Source: Coptis chinensis (lineage: Eukaryota > Streptophyta > Magnoliopsida > Ranunculales > Ranunculaceae). Taken from it: a DNA stretch of 64,000 nt. Position 1 is the stretch's first letter. The number at the start of each line of letters is the position of its first letter. The stretch is taken from assembly GCA_015680905.1 (NCBI GenBank), contig CM027377.1, forward strand, positions 6,224,501 to 6,288,500. The letters run 5' to 3'. Shown here in pieces: positions 45,996 to 56,953 of the stretch. A model generated the notes under the pieces. The model saw only the letters and a program-made list of their open reading frames with translations, did not search any database and had not been told where the DNA came from. The translations under genes and the position numbers were made by a program.

Positions 45996-46654
45996 TTCAA
46001 GTATTACTATCTATGATTCTAAAAAGGATAATTTAAAGTATACCCCACATTTAAAGATCTCTTTTGCGATACTTTTCACATTTGAAGATCATTTTCGATA
46101 TCCCCACATTTTCAACTTCCATCGGTCAACAGTTAGTTGACCGAGTCAAACTGTAAGAAAAAAACCCCAAAAAAAAAAAAAAATCAACCTAATTAAATAG
46201 TGGAGGTTACCAAAATACCCCTCCACTTCGACACAACGTTATGCTACGTAGTATGCCATCTTTTTCTTTTTCAAATAACCAGCTAAACCTAGGGCTGGAA
46301 ATGGTACGGGATGCGACCCGAATTTGACCATATCCGAATCCATTTTAATAGATATGGTTTCTATGTTTGTGACTAGAATCCGACCCGAATATCCGAAAAC
46401 CCAAATCATTTTAACAAAATTTATATTTTGATGCCTAACAATTAATTTATATATGAAAATCATTAAAATAGTGTATTTTTTAGTGTTTTTTAATGAATAT
46501 CCAAAATCCAAACCGAATCCAGATGGATCCAAATATAGTAAAGAGTTTTGAGTGGGAATCCGACCCGAACCCGCTCCATTTCTAGCCCTGCCTAAACCTA
46601 CCGAACACAAAAAACCAATCAGAAGAAATATTACGATATTAGGTCTTACCCATT
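45904..46654. repeat. ~92-bp duplicated segment, second copy split by a MITE
   Basis: 45904-45995 (ATGCCATCTTTTTCTTGTTC to GGTCTGACCCATT) recurs at 46253-46290 plus 46592-46654, where the second copy is interrupted by the hAT MITE. Identity is above 90 percent by eye. Confidence 0.85.
46291..46591. mobile_element. hAT-type MITE, 301 bp
   Basis: 8-bp duplication CTAAACCT (46283-46290 and 46592-46599). The left end is AGGGCTGGAAATGG; the right end reverse-complemented is GCAGGGCTAGAAATGG, offset by two bases. Sub-terminal CGACCCGAA/TTCGGGT motifs resemble those of the larger hAT-type element at 18.1 kb. No coding capacity. The uninterrupted paralogous site is at 45931-45940. Confidence 0.88.
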
Positions 46655-46816
46655 GGTTAAAAAAGAATCATGTGGTACGTTGGTAGTATGATAAGTAACG
46701 AACAAACAAGAGTACTAAATACGTTATTATTGGTAAAAAAAAAAAAATAAGATCAGTTACTATTTATCTTTTTTACTATAAAAGAAGAAAAAGAGTTGCA
46801 ACCTTTTTTTCCAGTA

Positions 46817-49362
46817 ATGGAGTCTTTGCTTGTATTACCAAAGCCAATAACAGGTTTCTCCTCAAACTTGTTAACTTCTTTAGATGAACATTTTAAGACC
46901 CAAGATGATTTATATAAAGCTTCATCTGTTTCTACACATATGAAGATAGAGTGTGGAGATTTGGATAGAAACCTCACAACTCTTCAGAAAACTCTTTCTT
47001 CACTCATTGCACAATGGGCTTCTCGTTCAAACTCTGCAAAACTGTTCTTCATCAACTCAATATCAAGTTTCGTGACTTTGAGCTCAAGCCATCTTCAGGT
47101 TAGTATATTTTTGCTTATATTTCATATAAAGTATGCTTTTTTATTGTTATATATGTGTTTATGAAGTTTGGGTTTAATGTTAATGTATTGTGGATTGTAG
47201 ATGGAAATGAGAAAGTGGGGTTGAGGAAATGTAAGAGAAGTTTGGGTGAAGAGTTGTCGATTCTAGCTAAGGACTTGCGTCGAATCGGTATGGTTCGTAG
47301 TTATGTAGAGACTACTTTGAGTCTGGAAGTACTTGTAGGAGATCTTGAAGATGCAGTTCTTTGTGTAACGAATCAAAAGGCATTGAATGGAACTGATTAC
47401 AGATGGAAAAATGAGAAAATGATTTTAGCTTGTAGAGCCATGAATGATATTGAGGATGTTTTAACAAGTGTGTTGAAAAATACTTCAAAATGGTGTATGC
47501 TTTTGAAGTCAGTTGATGGTCGAGTGGATAAACCATTGGCCGTTCTCCGCTTGCAAGCACTTGCTGATCATAGAATTATTCTGAATTCTATAGGATGGCC
47601 ACCACCTCTTTTAACATCTGAACTAGAAGGTGAAAATGGTTCAGAATTGCCAAACCCATTGGTTTTAATGCAAGGTGGGACAAAAGAAAGGTACTCTCAG
47701 AGCTTTCTAGCTTTATGTTCTTTGCAGCATCTGCACACCCGGAGAGAAGAGCGGAAAAACTTTGATGTTTTAGGGCACAAGAGGGATCATAGGTATGGTC
47801 TTTGGACTATTGATGAGTTGGTATCTCCTATTGCATTGAGAACTGAGCACCATTTCTCAAAATGGCATGATCAACCCAAGTTTATTTTTGCTCTTGGGTA
47901 TAAAGTCACTAGGGATCTTGTGGTTGGGATAGACGACATTTTGCAGCCTTTGATTGATAAAGCAAGGTTGGTTGGCTGTAGTGCAAAGGAAGATTGGGTA
48001 CTGGCGATGAGTAAAATACTTTCGGCACACTTGAAGAAGAGATTTTTTTCTGTTCTTGTTGAGAGATACGAAGAGAAGAATAGTAAATCAGAAACTATCT
48101 ATTCATGGCTTCATCTGGTTGACCTTATTATTTCCTTCAATAACAGAATGCATAAACTTGCTGATTTAGGAACTGCACATGTAGCAGGGGAGTCGATAGG
48201 GTTTTCAAGAGAGATATCACTTCTGTCAATATTTTGTGATCAGCCAGATTGGCTCAGGATCTGGGCTAAGATAGAGCTTAAGGACGCTCTTAAGAAGCTA
48301 AGTTCGGAGTTGGAAAATCCAAAAGCCTGGATGATTAGTAACAAAGTCAAGTCATATACAGAATTGGAGCCCGAATCGTTTATCCTTACTAGTGGGGAAG
48401 ACCATAATGCACCACCAATAGCAGAAGCTGTTGTGAAGATAACACAAGTAATGATTGAAAGGTGCCAGACTTTGCCAAGCTTCTTACTGCGGATCCAATT
48501 TATCAGATCATCTTCCGTAAGATTCCTGTGGCATTTCTTTAATATTTTGCTTCAACGCTGTACAGAAACTATATACATGGCCAGTAATGCAGAGGATGAT
48601 GCTTCAATGAAAATATGTGAATCAGTTAATGCTGCTAGATACTGTGAATCCATTCTGCGGGAATGGAGTGAAGATGTGAACTTCATGGAGATGAGAATGG
48701 CGGAAGATGATAGTAACAGTCAGGTACAAAGTGACCAGGATGATCATTGTTGCTTCTTTTGGGAAGAAGTGAAGTTTTTGATGAAATTAGAAACTGACTG
48801 GATCGTGGAGATAATGGCTCATCTTTTGCGACAATTTGACATTTTTTCCTGTGAATACGTTCGGAACAAGGAAAAGTGGGGTTGGAATCTAGAAGATTGT
48901 GGTGACTATACACTTTTGGGAACTGCAAACACCGAGTCCTCTGATTTTGTCGAAGCACTGGATACTTTGAGAAACCGGCTCCATCTCTTGAAGACAGGTC
49001 TAAACTCGAAAGATTTCTTGTATTTATGGAGAAGCATTGCAGATGGTCTCGACCAATTTATTTTCAGCAGCATTGTCATGGGTGGTGCAACATTTTCCAA
49101 GAGGGGGGTAAATCAGTTTTCAACTGATATGCAAGCATTGTTCCTTGTTTTCCAGCCTTTCTGTGTTAGGCCACAAGCATTTTTCCCCTGCATTAGAGAT
49201 TCCCTGAAATTGTTTAAGCTGGATTTGGAGGATGCAAAGAATTTGCAGTCAGTCTTAGCCAAAGGTGACAAGAGAATGGAAGTACTGCAATCCAGTGGAG
49301 TTTCATACATATCTCCTGATCAGGCTGAAAAGATTTTGATGATTAGAAAGTTTGGACCTTGA
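46817..49362 (+). CDS. RINT1/TIP20 family (MAG2-like) vesicle tethering protein, two exons
   Basis: Exon 1 is 46817-47102 and exon 2 is 47201-49362; the in-phase junction gives 815 residues, the usual size. Donor A|GTATAT and acceptor GATTGTAG|AT give QVNGNEKVGLRKCKRSL. A donor five bases earlier (CAG|GTTAGT) would need a different acceptor. The start MESLLVLPKP was preferred to an upstream non-ATG frame. Family blocks include LGEELSILAKDLRR and YVETTLSLEVLVGDLEDAV near the N terminus, the central RPLAVLRLQALADHR-like block, FSKWHDQPKFIFALGYKV with a C-terminal RINT1 domain, and FSTDMQALFLVFQPFCVRPQ. In Arabidopsis MAG2 acts in the ER-side tether (Dsl1/NRZ-like complex) for retrograde Golgi-to-ER traffic and storage-protein export. 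I cannot decide between MAG2 and its paralogue. It is soluble, with no membrane helix. Confidence 0.92.
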
Positions 49363-52282
49363 TATGCATAGAATTGCCCAATTGTGACAGTCTGATTAAT
49401 ATTAAACAGATACCACTGCCGCTGGAAAATGTGAGGACCTTCATTCCATGAGAATACCTTTTGCTGCAGCATTCACTTTGGTGGGCAAGTGGGTTCAACA
49501 CAGTGGTAGAAATGTACAACCTCTAACAAGACTCAAAAGTGGCAAGACCTGCCTCCGAAAAATGTCGTAGATTCCTATACCGTCCAGATACTAAGCCTGC
49601 AAACAAGGCCGTGTCTTTGTCTCTTAAATACGAAAGAAAGGTATATTTTTCTCTTATTTGGTTACTAAATCAGAGTTAATTTTTGCTTATTTCCTTTTGG
49701 AACTTTGTTTATTTGTTTGCCAACTTTGTTTGTCATCTTAAAAGACGGTCTTGGATTCACTTCTTTACCGATTATACAATGGTTACTGTGTCAATTTCCT
49801 ATGCTGTGTCCACTTGGTTTACTTGTGTTACTTGTCCTGTATTTTCAGGGTTTAGTTCGGTTTAAACCATGACTTCTAGTGGGCATTGCTAATGCATAGT
49901 TCAACTTTATTGCTTTTTCTTAAAAGAGTTGCCAAAATCCTCATAGTTTCTTCTTTATAAATAAGATTATAGCAAATTAGCACAAGCTATATCTGATTGG
50001 CAATTTGTCTATGATGTGCGGTAATATGTGTTATGCATTAGGCATGAGTTTTAGAATATACATGACAAGTACATATCAAAAGGAAAATAACCGGAGTTAC
50101 ATGACACATTTCACTAGTTCATAAAAGGAAAATCTGCATTTACGATTTTCCAACACCGGTAGGTAAGATTCTCTCTTTAAGAAATTATCCGTGTCATTTT
50201 GTTTCCCCTTTTTATATACCTTTCTATATTCTCCGTAAGCATTTGTGGTCCTAAACCCATCTTCAGAGAAAAGGTACGCCACTCCTCTGTCTTCTTTTCT
50301 TTTCTTTCGAGGGTCTGAGTTTTTCTTCATTCCTTTTCCTCTTATTCAGTATTGCTATGTTCATTTATTCCCCTATCCAGTAATATGATAGTAAATTCTG
50401 ACTTCTTTCTTTTTCTTTGTAGTTTGTCCAATGAAATTATCTTAGCTTATGTACTATTTGATGCATCAAAGTGATTTATTAATTGATTGGTATGTTTCAT
50501 GAGATTATCCTGAAATAAAATTTTCTCACCGCTATGAAGGGTGTGGTTTCTGAATAACTATATCTGCGATGCTAATCTGTGATTTTGTCATTGTTCTACG
50601 AGTCAGTGTGGTGTGCTATTAGTTTACTGGCATGGTTGTATGTGATATGGGGACAATATTGGTCAAGTCACGATTTTTTGTCGATTTATCTGGATTTACT
50701 GATTATAATCAACTGGTACATCTTATGCAATCAAAACTGAGAACAGAATATAAGGCAAACTTTGCAAATTTGCCTTATACGCAAATTTTACTATGCAAAG
50801 AAGTTGCCTTTTATGAATTTTTCAACTTATTGTTCTCTCCGCTTTTGTCCCATTCATGCATGTCTTGGTTCTTCACTCTTAAAGTCCAAACTTTGATTCT
50901 TTGTTTTTGAACAAGCTGTATTCAAACCTCATCATAGTTGGGGTTATCTCTTTCTTGCTTGGATTTAGATTTGCTGTTCTTGAGAGTTGATTCATGGAGA
51001 TTCTTGTTTCTTTTTGTTCTTTTTTTGCCATTCTTTCTGTGAACTGCTCGTCCGACTAGAATTTTCTATTTCATAAAATTTCGAGTAAAATATCACATCT
51101 TTATTAGTTTGCGTCACACTGATCCTTTGAATTTTTGAATTAATGATGTTTGCAGTACTTAATGTATTATTTTGTAGATGATTTGTATACCAATCAAATG
51201 CGGTTTGTAAGTGCCTAATAAGGGAAAGAGCATCTTTTTCTTTTGGCATTGTTTATCAGATACTCTGTGTTTATGCTATTTTAAACAAGAAATGGTAAGC
51301 TGTTTTACTTTGATATTCTTTATATATCAATATTCCTTTTCCTCCCTTTCACTTTAACTACAACTCCCCTGCTCGTTCTGCATTAATGAAGCTTAGTCCA
51401 TGCATTGTGTACATGGTTTTATACTATGATTGATGTTGTAGGCCCGGGAGAGTTTGGGTCCCTGTTTTTCAAAATGTAAAATTTAGAAATTGAGAATTCC
51501 ATCTCAACCATGAGTGTGTGTTTCCTGCTATGCTCCTGTTCGTTTCAGACTAACCTCTGATAATGGAAGTAACAAACTCAGATGACTTCAGAAAAAATAT
51601 GAAAGACAAGTTGCAGGTAATTAATAGCAAACAGGATCTGTACTTGCAAACTAAGTAGGCTCTGAGTATATGCTGTCTAAATAAGTAATAATTTGAGAAT
51701 GTTTACAAACAAACTATCTATGCTCAGCTCACCTGTCATATAGGTAGATACTTGCGTGTTGTGGATGAGATGTATTTGTGAAATGTGGTTTGTGGTTTGT
51801 CATATAGTGTCTTTTTTCGACTGCAATGCTTGCCACAAAAATTTGGTCCGAAAATCTGCAATGATTTGGGGAAAATATATAAATTAAGTCGAGTTACTAT
51901 CTGATCAGTCTCCCATAAAGTTGAGATTGTTGCAAATGATTCACACAAAAGTTAATTTAGTATACCAAATAGGGTTAATGCTTAGCTATTAGTACCAGAC
52001 ATGGCCAGAAACAAGATGAAGGGAGTCTAAGAACTTCCATACCACACAACACACTCGACTGTCCGTTTTATTTTGTTCCGAGTTCAATTTTAAACCTTCT
52101 ATGTCGTGGTTTCTACTGCATATGGTTAGATGGCTGTATCCTCCAACTGAATAATAGTGCTTATTGAAGAGTAAACTGTGGTTCTTTATTACTTCTGTTT
52201 TACTAGATTAGATTCTTTGTTTATATCTATCTAGTTTCTAATTCTCTAGGGCGTTTTATGATGCAGCTGTATTTGAATTAAA
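49363..52282. other. Long non-coding stretch between the MAG2-like and F-box genes
   Basis: 2.9 kb. The first ~300 bp are probably MAG2-like 3' UTR. TATTTTGTAGATG-, CTTTGTAG- and TTCAG-type acceptor-like sites are scattered over 50.4-51.6 kb, so the rest may be 5' UTR introns of the F-box gene. No coding exon recognised, no transposon ends found. Confidence 0.4.
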
Positions 52283-53494
52283 GTGAGGGCTAGAAGAGAT
52301 AGCTTATGGCGATTAAGGATTCCGGCCCTAGCCAACCAAGACCCATGGAGAAAAGTTGACAATGCAATTGTTGAGAGCATATTGGCTCGCCTTCCTGTGG
52401 CTGACTTTTTCCGTTGTCAAGCTGTCTGTAGGAGGTGGGAATCAGTTATTTGCTCTCCTACGTTTAAGAAAGCCACCAAGGAGTTCTCCAATCGCCTTCC
52501 TTGGTTTTTTATGCTTGGGATTAAGTTCCCTTCTAATGTAGTATATGACATGGAAGTGGATAAATGGCGCCACATTTGCCTACAGATCCACTCAGATGCT
52601 GGAATACCATCAATCCCACTGGCAGCCTCAAATGGTCTTATGTGCTGCGTATCGAGAACGGGCATGCTCTTTGTTTGCAATCCATTAAATGGGTCTGCAC
52701 GTAACATCGATGTGGTTTTTGGAACTGAGTGGTTTAAGGCAATAACAATGCATGCTAGAGGATCATCTTATGAAGTTTGTGAGATTTGTTGGATGGTAAA
52801 TTTTCTTTACATGCGCATATACTCGTCATTGTCCAATAATTGGACGGAATTTCCTTTGACAGTAATCTGCTTTGACCCTAACTATGTCGAAAGCAACAAC
52901 CTCGTTGCGGGAAACATGTTGCATGCTGGAGAAATGTTGTTGCCAGCTCACAGAATTAATGTTGAGTGGGCACCTACAAGGGAAATAGAAGGTGTCACAA
53001 CATTTAATAGTTCTGGAGACTTGATGGTTTACTACCTTGAGCCAAGTGGTCAACTAGTTGGTTGCAACACCAACAAGAAGATTGCAATTATTTACCCTCC
53101 TCCGGTCATTCATGGACAAGCTTGCTCTTTTGACTTGGCAGAATGCCATGGTCGTATTCTTATTTTGTTGCTGATGGAAGAGAACAGAGCAGAGACTCTT
53201 CGAGTTTGGGAGTTTCATTGCCAGGAGAAGAGGTGGAATAATATAGCAGCTATGCCCCTAGAGATGTCTCAAGGCTACAATGGCCTGAACACTGAAATTA
53301 CCTGCACTGGATGTGGAGATTATATCATGGTTTGTCTGAGCTCAATGGAGTACAATTTTACTATGACCGTGGTGTTTAATATCGTGGAGAATACTTGGAA
53401 GGAGCTTCCTGCGTGTTTGGATCCTAATTGTGGACATCCGAAGAGGTTATTATCAGCCTTCTCCTTTGTCCCGAACATTGAAGATAGGGCCTAG
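52283..53494 (+). CDS. F-box/kelch-type protein, start uncertain
   Basis: The frame has no ATG before the F-box. From 52351 on it reads VDNAIVESILARLPVADFF and AVCRRWESVI, a typical F-box of about 40 residues, then FSNRLPWFFMLGIKFPSNVV and the kelch/galactose-oxidase-like C-terminal half with PLAASNGLMCCV, FVCNPLNGSARNI and WKELPACLDPN. F-box proteins bring substrates to SCF ubiquitin ligases through SKP1. An ATG at 52306 in a good context encodes MAIKDSGPSQPRPMEK, one frame off. Four A bases at 52351-52354 lie at the switch: one fewer A would place this start in frame with the F-box. Either the gene has an upstream spliced start, or this is a one-base indel (real or from sequencing). The rest of the frame is intact. 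Closest in style to plant HWS/LCR-like F-box/kelch proteins. Confidence 0.82.
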   Translation: MRARRDSLWRLRIPALANQDPWRKVDNAIVESILARLPVADFFRCQAVCRRWESVICSPTFKKATKEFSNRLPWFFMLGIKFPSNVVYDMEVDKWRHICLQIHSDAGIPSIPLAASNGLMCCVSRTGMLFVCNPLNGSARNIDVVFGTEWFKAITMHARGSSYEVCEICWMVNFLYMRIYSSLSNNWTEFPLTVICFDPNYVESNNLVAGNMLHAGEMLLPAHRINVEWAPTREIEGVTTFNSSGDLMVYYLEPSGQLVGCNTNKKIAIIYPPPVIHGQACSFDLAECHGRILILLLMEENRAETLRVWEFHCQEKRWNNIAAMPLEMSQGYNGLNTEITCTGCGDYIMVCLSSMEYNFTMTVVFNIVENTWKELPACLDPNCGHPKRLLSAFSFVPNIEDRA

Positions 53495-54580
53495 GGGAAC
53501 TGCTTAATTGGGTATCACCTTTCAGTCTAGTTTCAGGTGTGTTAGCTTGGAGTGAGTTTAAGTGAATAAATGTGTCTGGTGTTTTTCTAAGCAACTTATA
53601 GGATTTAAGAAGCATTAGTAAGACATACTAAATTTGTATTCGTGTGTAATCTTGGGGCCATTTGTTCATTTCCATATTTGGTTGGAGCTGCAGTAAGGTT
53701 ATGAAGTAATGTTGTCATTGCAAGCGTATGCAAGTATAGCAGTCATGTTATGAACTTATTCTTCATAGGTGCCCTCTGATTCCATAGGCCTACTTTTTGT
53801 AGTATGTGTTCAGTAAATTACTGCTAGAACCCTCTATTTGGATATTGCTGAGACATTGAACTAATGAATATATGAGGGTCCCTGTTTATGGCTTGAAATT
53901 GTCTGTTTTTGTTATTTTGTTTTCCCCTTCTTTTGTTGTCAATTACATTTCTCCTTAATATTAATTGCTTTGGTTGCCCCTTAAGCTAAAGATCTCTTCA
54001 GCAAACTAGAAATGGTTTTGATATATATGCTGGAATGTAAAATGGTCTATGTTTATTGCAGTGCAACGTCGGCTGATATTTGTACGTAACTAAAATTATA
54101 TGGTGATTACTCCAAACCGATCCGAGATTTTTTAAGTAAATAACTAAAAAATGCCTGGTGGGCTGTCAGGAGTCAGTACTCCATGGTGACAGTTACTTGA
54201 AGGGAGGGGAACACCATGTTTCTCTGTAAGTCTGCTTTCGAATTTAAATAGCTGCTAAACTCCCTGTTGATCATAATCAATATTAATAATCTTATAATCT
54301 TATATTGAACTTAATAACGTAGGTGCCAGGCCCGGTGCGGACACTTGAACTTGCCGTAAATCAGATTAGCTTAAAGATTGCTTTGGGGCGACATCTATAA
54401 TTGTTATATAAAACGAAACCATGTGAAGGTAAAAATCAGTTTTTAATCAGGTGACATGGGTTGTAACAGCATTAAAATTATCCTCAATTACACACAAAAT
54501 TTGACTCCATTGACTGAATAAGTCATCGTGAACTCCATATAAACAATTTCAACTTGATCACTGCTTATGAGCGGCCCTTC
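53495..54580. other. 3' region of the F-box gene and intergenic DNA
   Basis: No coding region or repeat recognised in about 1.1 kb. Confidence 0.5.
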
Positions 54581-54613
54581 AGACTCTCAGACTGTGAGAC
54601 AGCACACAAAACA

Positions 54614-55426
54614 ATGGCAAACCGTGGTTGCATCAATGGAACCTTAGATGGATCCAAGTATTCTTCACCTGTGCCGGTTATTGGCTTATATATAGCCGGA
54701 GCTTCTTTCTTTTGCGTGCTATCTATGCTCAATGATGTTGTACGTGGATTTCGTAATGAGAAGCACTGGATATCGTGTAAGTTATTCGGACTTAAATCTT
54801 TTGCTCTGAGTATGCTTTCAATTGCAGCTAAACTTCCCGTCGATCTAACGATTCCAATGCCCAGGATCAATTTGCTAAACTTAGCGGGGCTGCCTTGGTG
54901 CGCATTTGTATGGGCTTTCTCATGCCTTCTATAGGATTGAACGATGAGTCTGAATTTCTAGCTTACAAATTTATTGGCGTTGAGAATATTCGTGATAAAT
55001 ACAGATATACACTGGTGGTTCATGTTGCTATTGCTCATATGATGTTTAATGTTTTGGTACGTTTCTTCATATACTAGGTCATAAGAGATCGCAATAAAGA
55101 TCTCTTAGCAAAAGGGAATAGTAGCATGTTTGAACGATTGAAACTTTGTTACTTATACGCTTATTCTTCTAGTCCACAATTTGAACTAAGCATGCACCCA
55201 ACCTAATGAACCTATGCTGGCCGTTAGCACAATATGCCTTGTGTGTTCATTCCTCTTACTACTAGTTACATTTAGAACTTTTATTTTGAGGCGGCTGCAT
55301 CTCTGCTCACGGATTTCTGATTATGAGTGGTCCATACCAATAATAATTGTCACCCAGATTCTCGCTGTCGTTGTAGGAACTTGGGCAATTTTGTTTAGAT
55401 GGTTTACACAGTTTGTGAGATTGTAG
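54614..55426 (+). pseudogene. Remains of a plant-specific multi-pass membrane protein
   Basis: ATG at 54614 opens ANRGCINGTLDGSKYSSPVP, followed by GLYIAGASFFCVLSMLNDVV, KSFALSMLSIAAKLPVDLT and, after a frame change near 54860, FAKLSGAALVRICMGFLMPS. A third piece in yet another position (55217-55426) has MLAVSTICLVCSFLLLLVTF and two more hydrophobic segments. The YIAGASF...KLPVDLT...FMPS pattern occurs in a family of large, uncharacterised plant membrane proteins. With at least one frameshift, an internal stop and missing parts, this copy is dead. Local duplication or relict of a longer gene cannot be told apart here. Confidence 0.6.
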
Positions 55427-55779
55427 AATCTGTCATTGATGATGCTAATGTGAGAAAAAGGAATCAAACAGTGGGTATGGGGGGAACTGTCCATAGATTG
55501 CAGAGGTTCTTTGCATCTCTATTACTCTATTCAACAGGACAGTCTTGATAGTTCAATTGTTGGTCGTTAGTTCGTTACCCCATCTTTGCTAGTGCGTTAC
55601 ATTTTTGGTGTATACAAACACGATGAATTGGAATATTTCGATGATCTCACTCAAGAATGTGTAATCTCGGCCAGGTCTTACGTAGTACGTAAATGTTTGT
55701 TGACATGACGCATGCATGTTTTACTCAACTACCGATTGCTATATTTAAAGGTTTGAACGAGAGAGGATAAAACTAGCCA

Positions 55780-56137
55780 TGAAATCCCTCTTTAAAATCG
55801 AATCTTTGGAGGCTCAAATTCAGTGGTCGTTTCCTCCAGGATCTGATATCTCAAGCTTCATAACTAATGAAACTGCACTTGCAAGACTTCAGGAGGTTGT
55901 TCGGTTGTTCCCAGAGGTCCTGAGTTAGAGCTCATACAAGGGGAAGAAGGGGTCTAAGGTAAAATAACAAGACGAACCTCCTGATGCACAGAACCAAATT
56001 GAGGTACGTGAGGAAGACAAAATTGCTGTCAGTGATGATCTTCATCAAGGTATTGAAGATGCTAATCACAATGTTCTCATCGTTGATGCTGTTTTCAATA
56101 AGTCATGGTGGATGAAGTTTATAACCTGTGAGATGTG
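55780..56137 (+). pseudogene. Further coding-like remnant, possibly of the same gene
   Basis: ATG at 55780 reads MKSLFKIESLEAQIQWSFPP, GSDISSFITNETALARLQEV and a stop at 55926. The following DAQNQIEVREEDKIAVSDDL stretch is also protein-like but is in a separate frame segment. No family recognised. It may be a downstream exon of the membrane protein pseudogene. Confidence 0.35.
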
Positions 56138-56953
56138 AGAGCTTAACAATAACAGCAATGGTGTAAACACTGTTTATTGAATGAGAGAGTAGCAGCTCTA
56201 AATACAAGCTAGTGAAGTAAAACTAACGCCACTAAATCAGAAACTACTAAGCCACTCTTCAATGCATGACCATGACCATAACAATAGCAACTACCTAGAC
56301 TCAGTCAACAACTAACAAACTCAACAGGCAACTCAACCGACATAAGCTTGGCATATGTTTAAGTGCATAAGCATAGGCTTATTCTAACTTTTTAAATCCT
56401 AACATAAGTTGTATTCATTTGTTCATGTATCCTAGCTTCCAAGTTTTTGTCTGTAAAAGGATGAGAACTAAAATGACGAAAGCACTCGCTAATTTGTAAT
56501 TTGAAAGTTATTTGAGTGTCTTCCCCTGATGGTAGAATTGGCAGCGGAATGTCCATGGGACATGAAGTTCCATACGACCATAACTCAGATTCTCAGCTCC
56601 CCACAGATAGGGCCGTAGGGGGTCAGTTGCATCACAAAGGGGCACTGTATATTAAGAGACCTTTTAATCCATTGTATTAATCCCTGCACCACAAAAGGGC
56701 ACGATGTGCACATCAAGTTCCTTTTTTCAAGTTAACAAGGCACAGAAACACAAGAATTTCCTCCTGTATATCAAGGTGACATGCATCGTATACTCAAACT
56801 ATAGATCACAGCTTCAAATGCTTGTAATTACTGATCATTTGTCGACACTGCAAAGTTTCAGCTTGCAAAACTGAGCATTACAACTGTGATATTCAAATCT
56901 AAAATAGCCTGCCTTGGGAAACACAGATAACTGACTGACCAACTTGATGAACT
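56138..56953. other. Intergenic and 3' region of the cysteine oxidase gene
   Basis: No gene. AACAGCAATGGTGTAAACACTG and neighbouring sequence near 56150-56210 look like a fragment of a repeat, but I cannot define borders. Confidence 0.35.

Noticed and set aside
46010-46250. Another MITE with CGGTCAAC motifs
   Set aside because: GGTCAACAGTTAGTTGACC is a local palindrome, but I found no matching termini or target duplication.
47312-49310. Several minus-strand frames opposite the MAG2-like gene
   Set aside because: Antisense shadows of a well-supported 815-residue protein.
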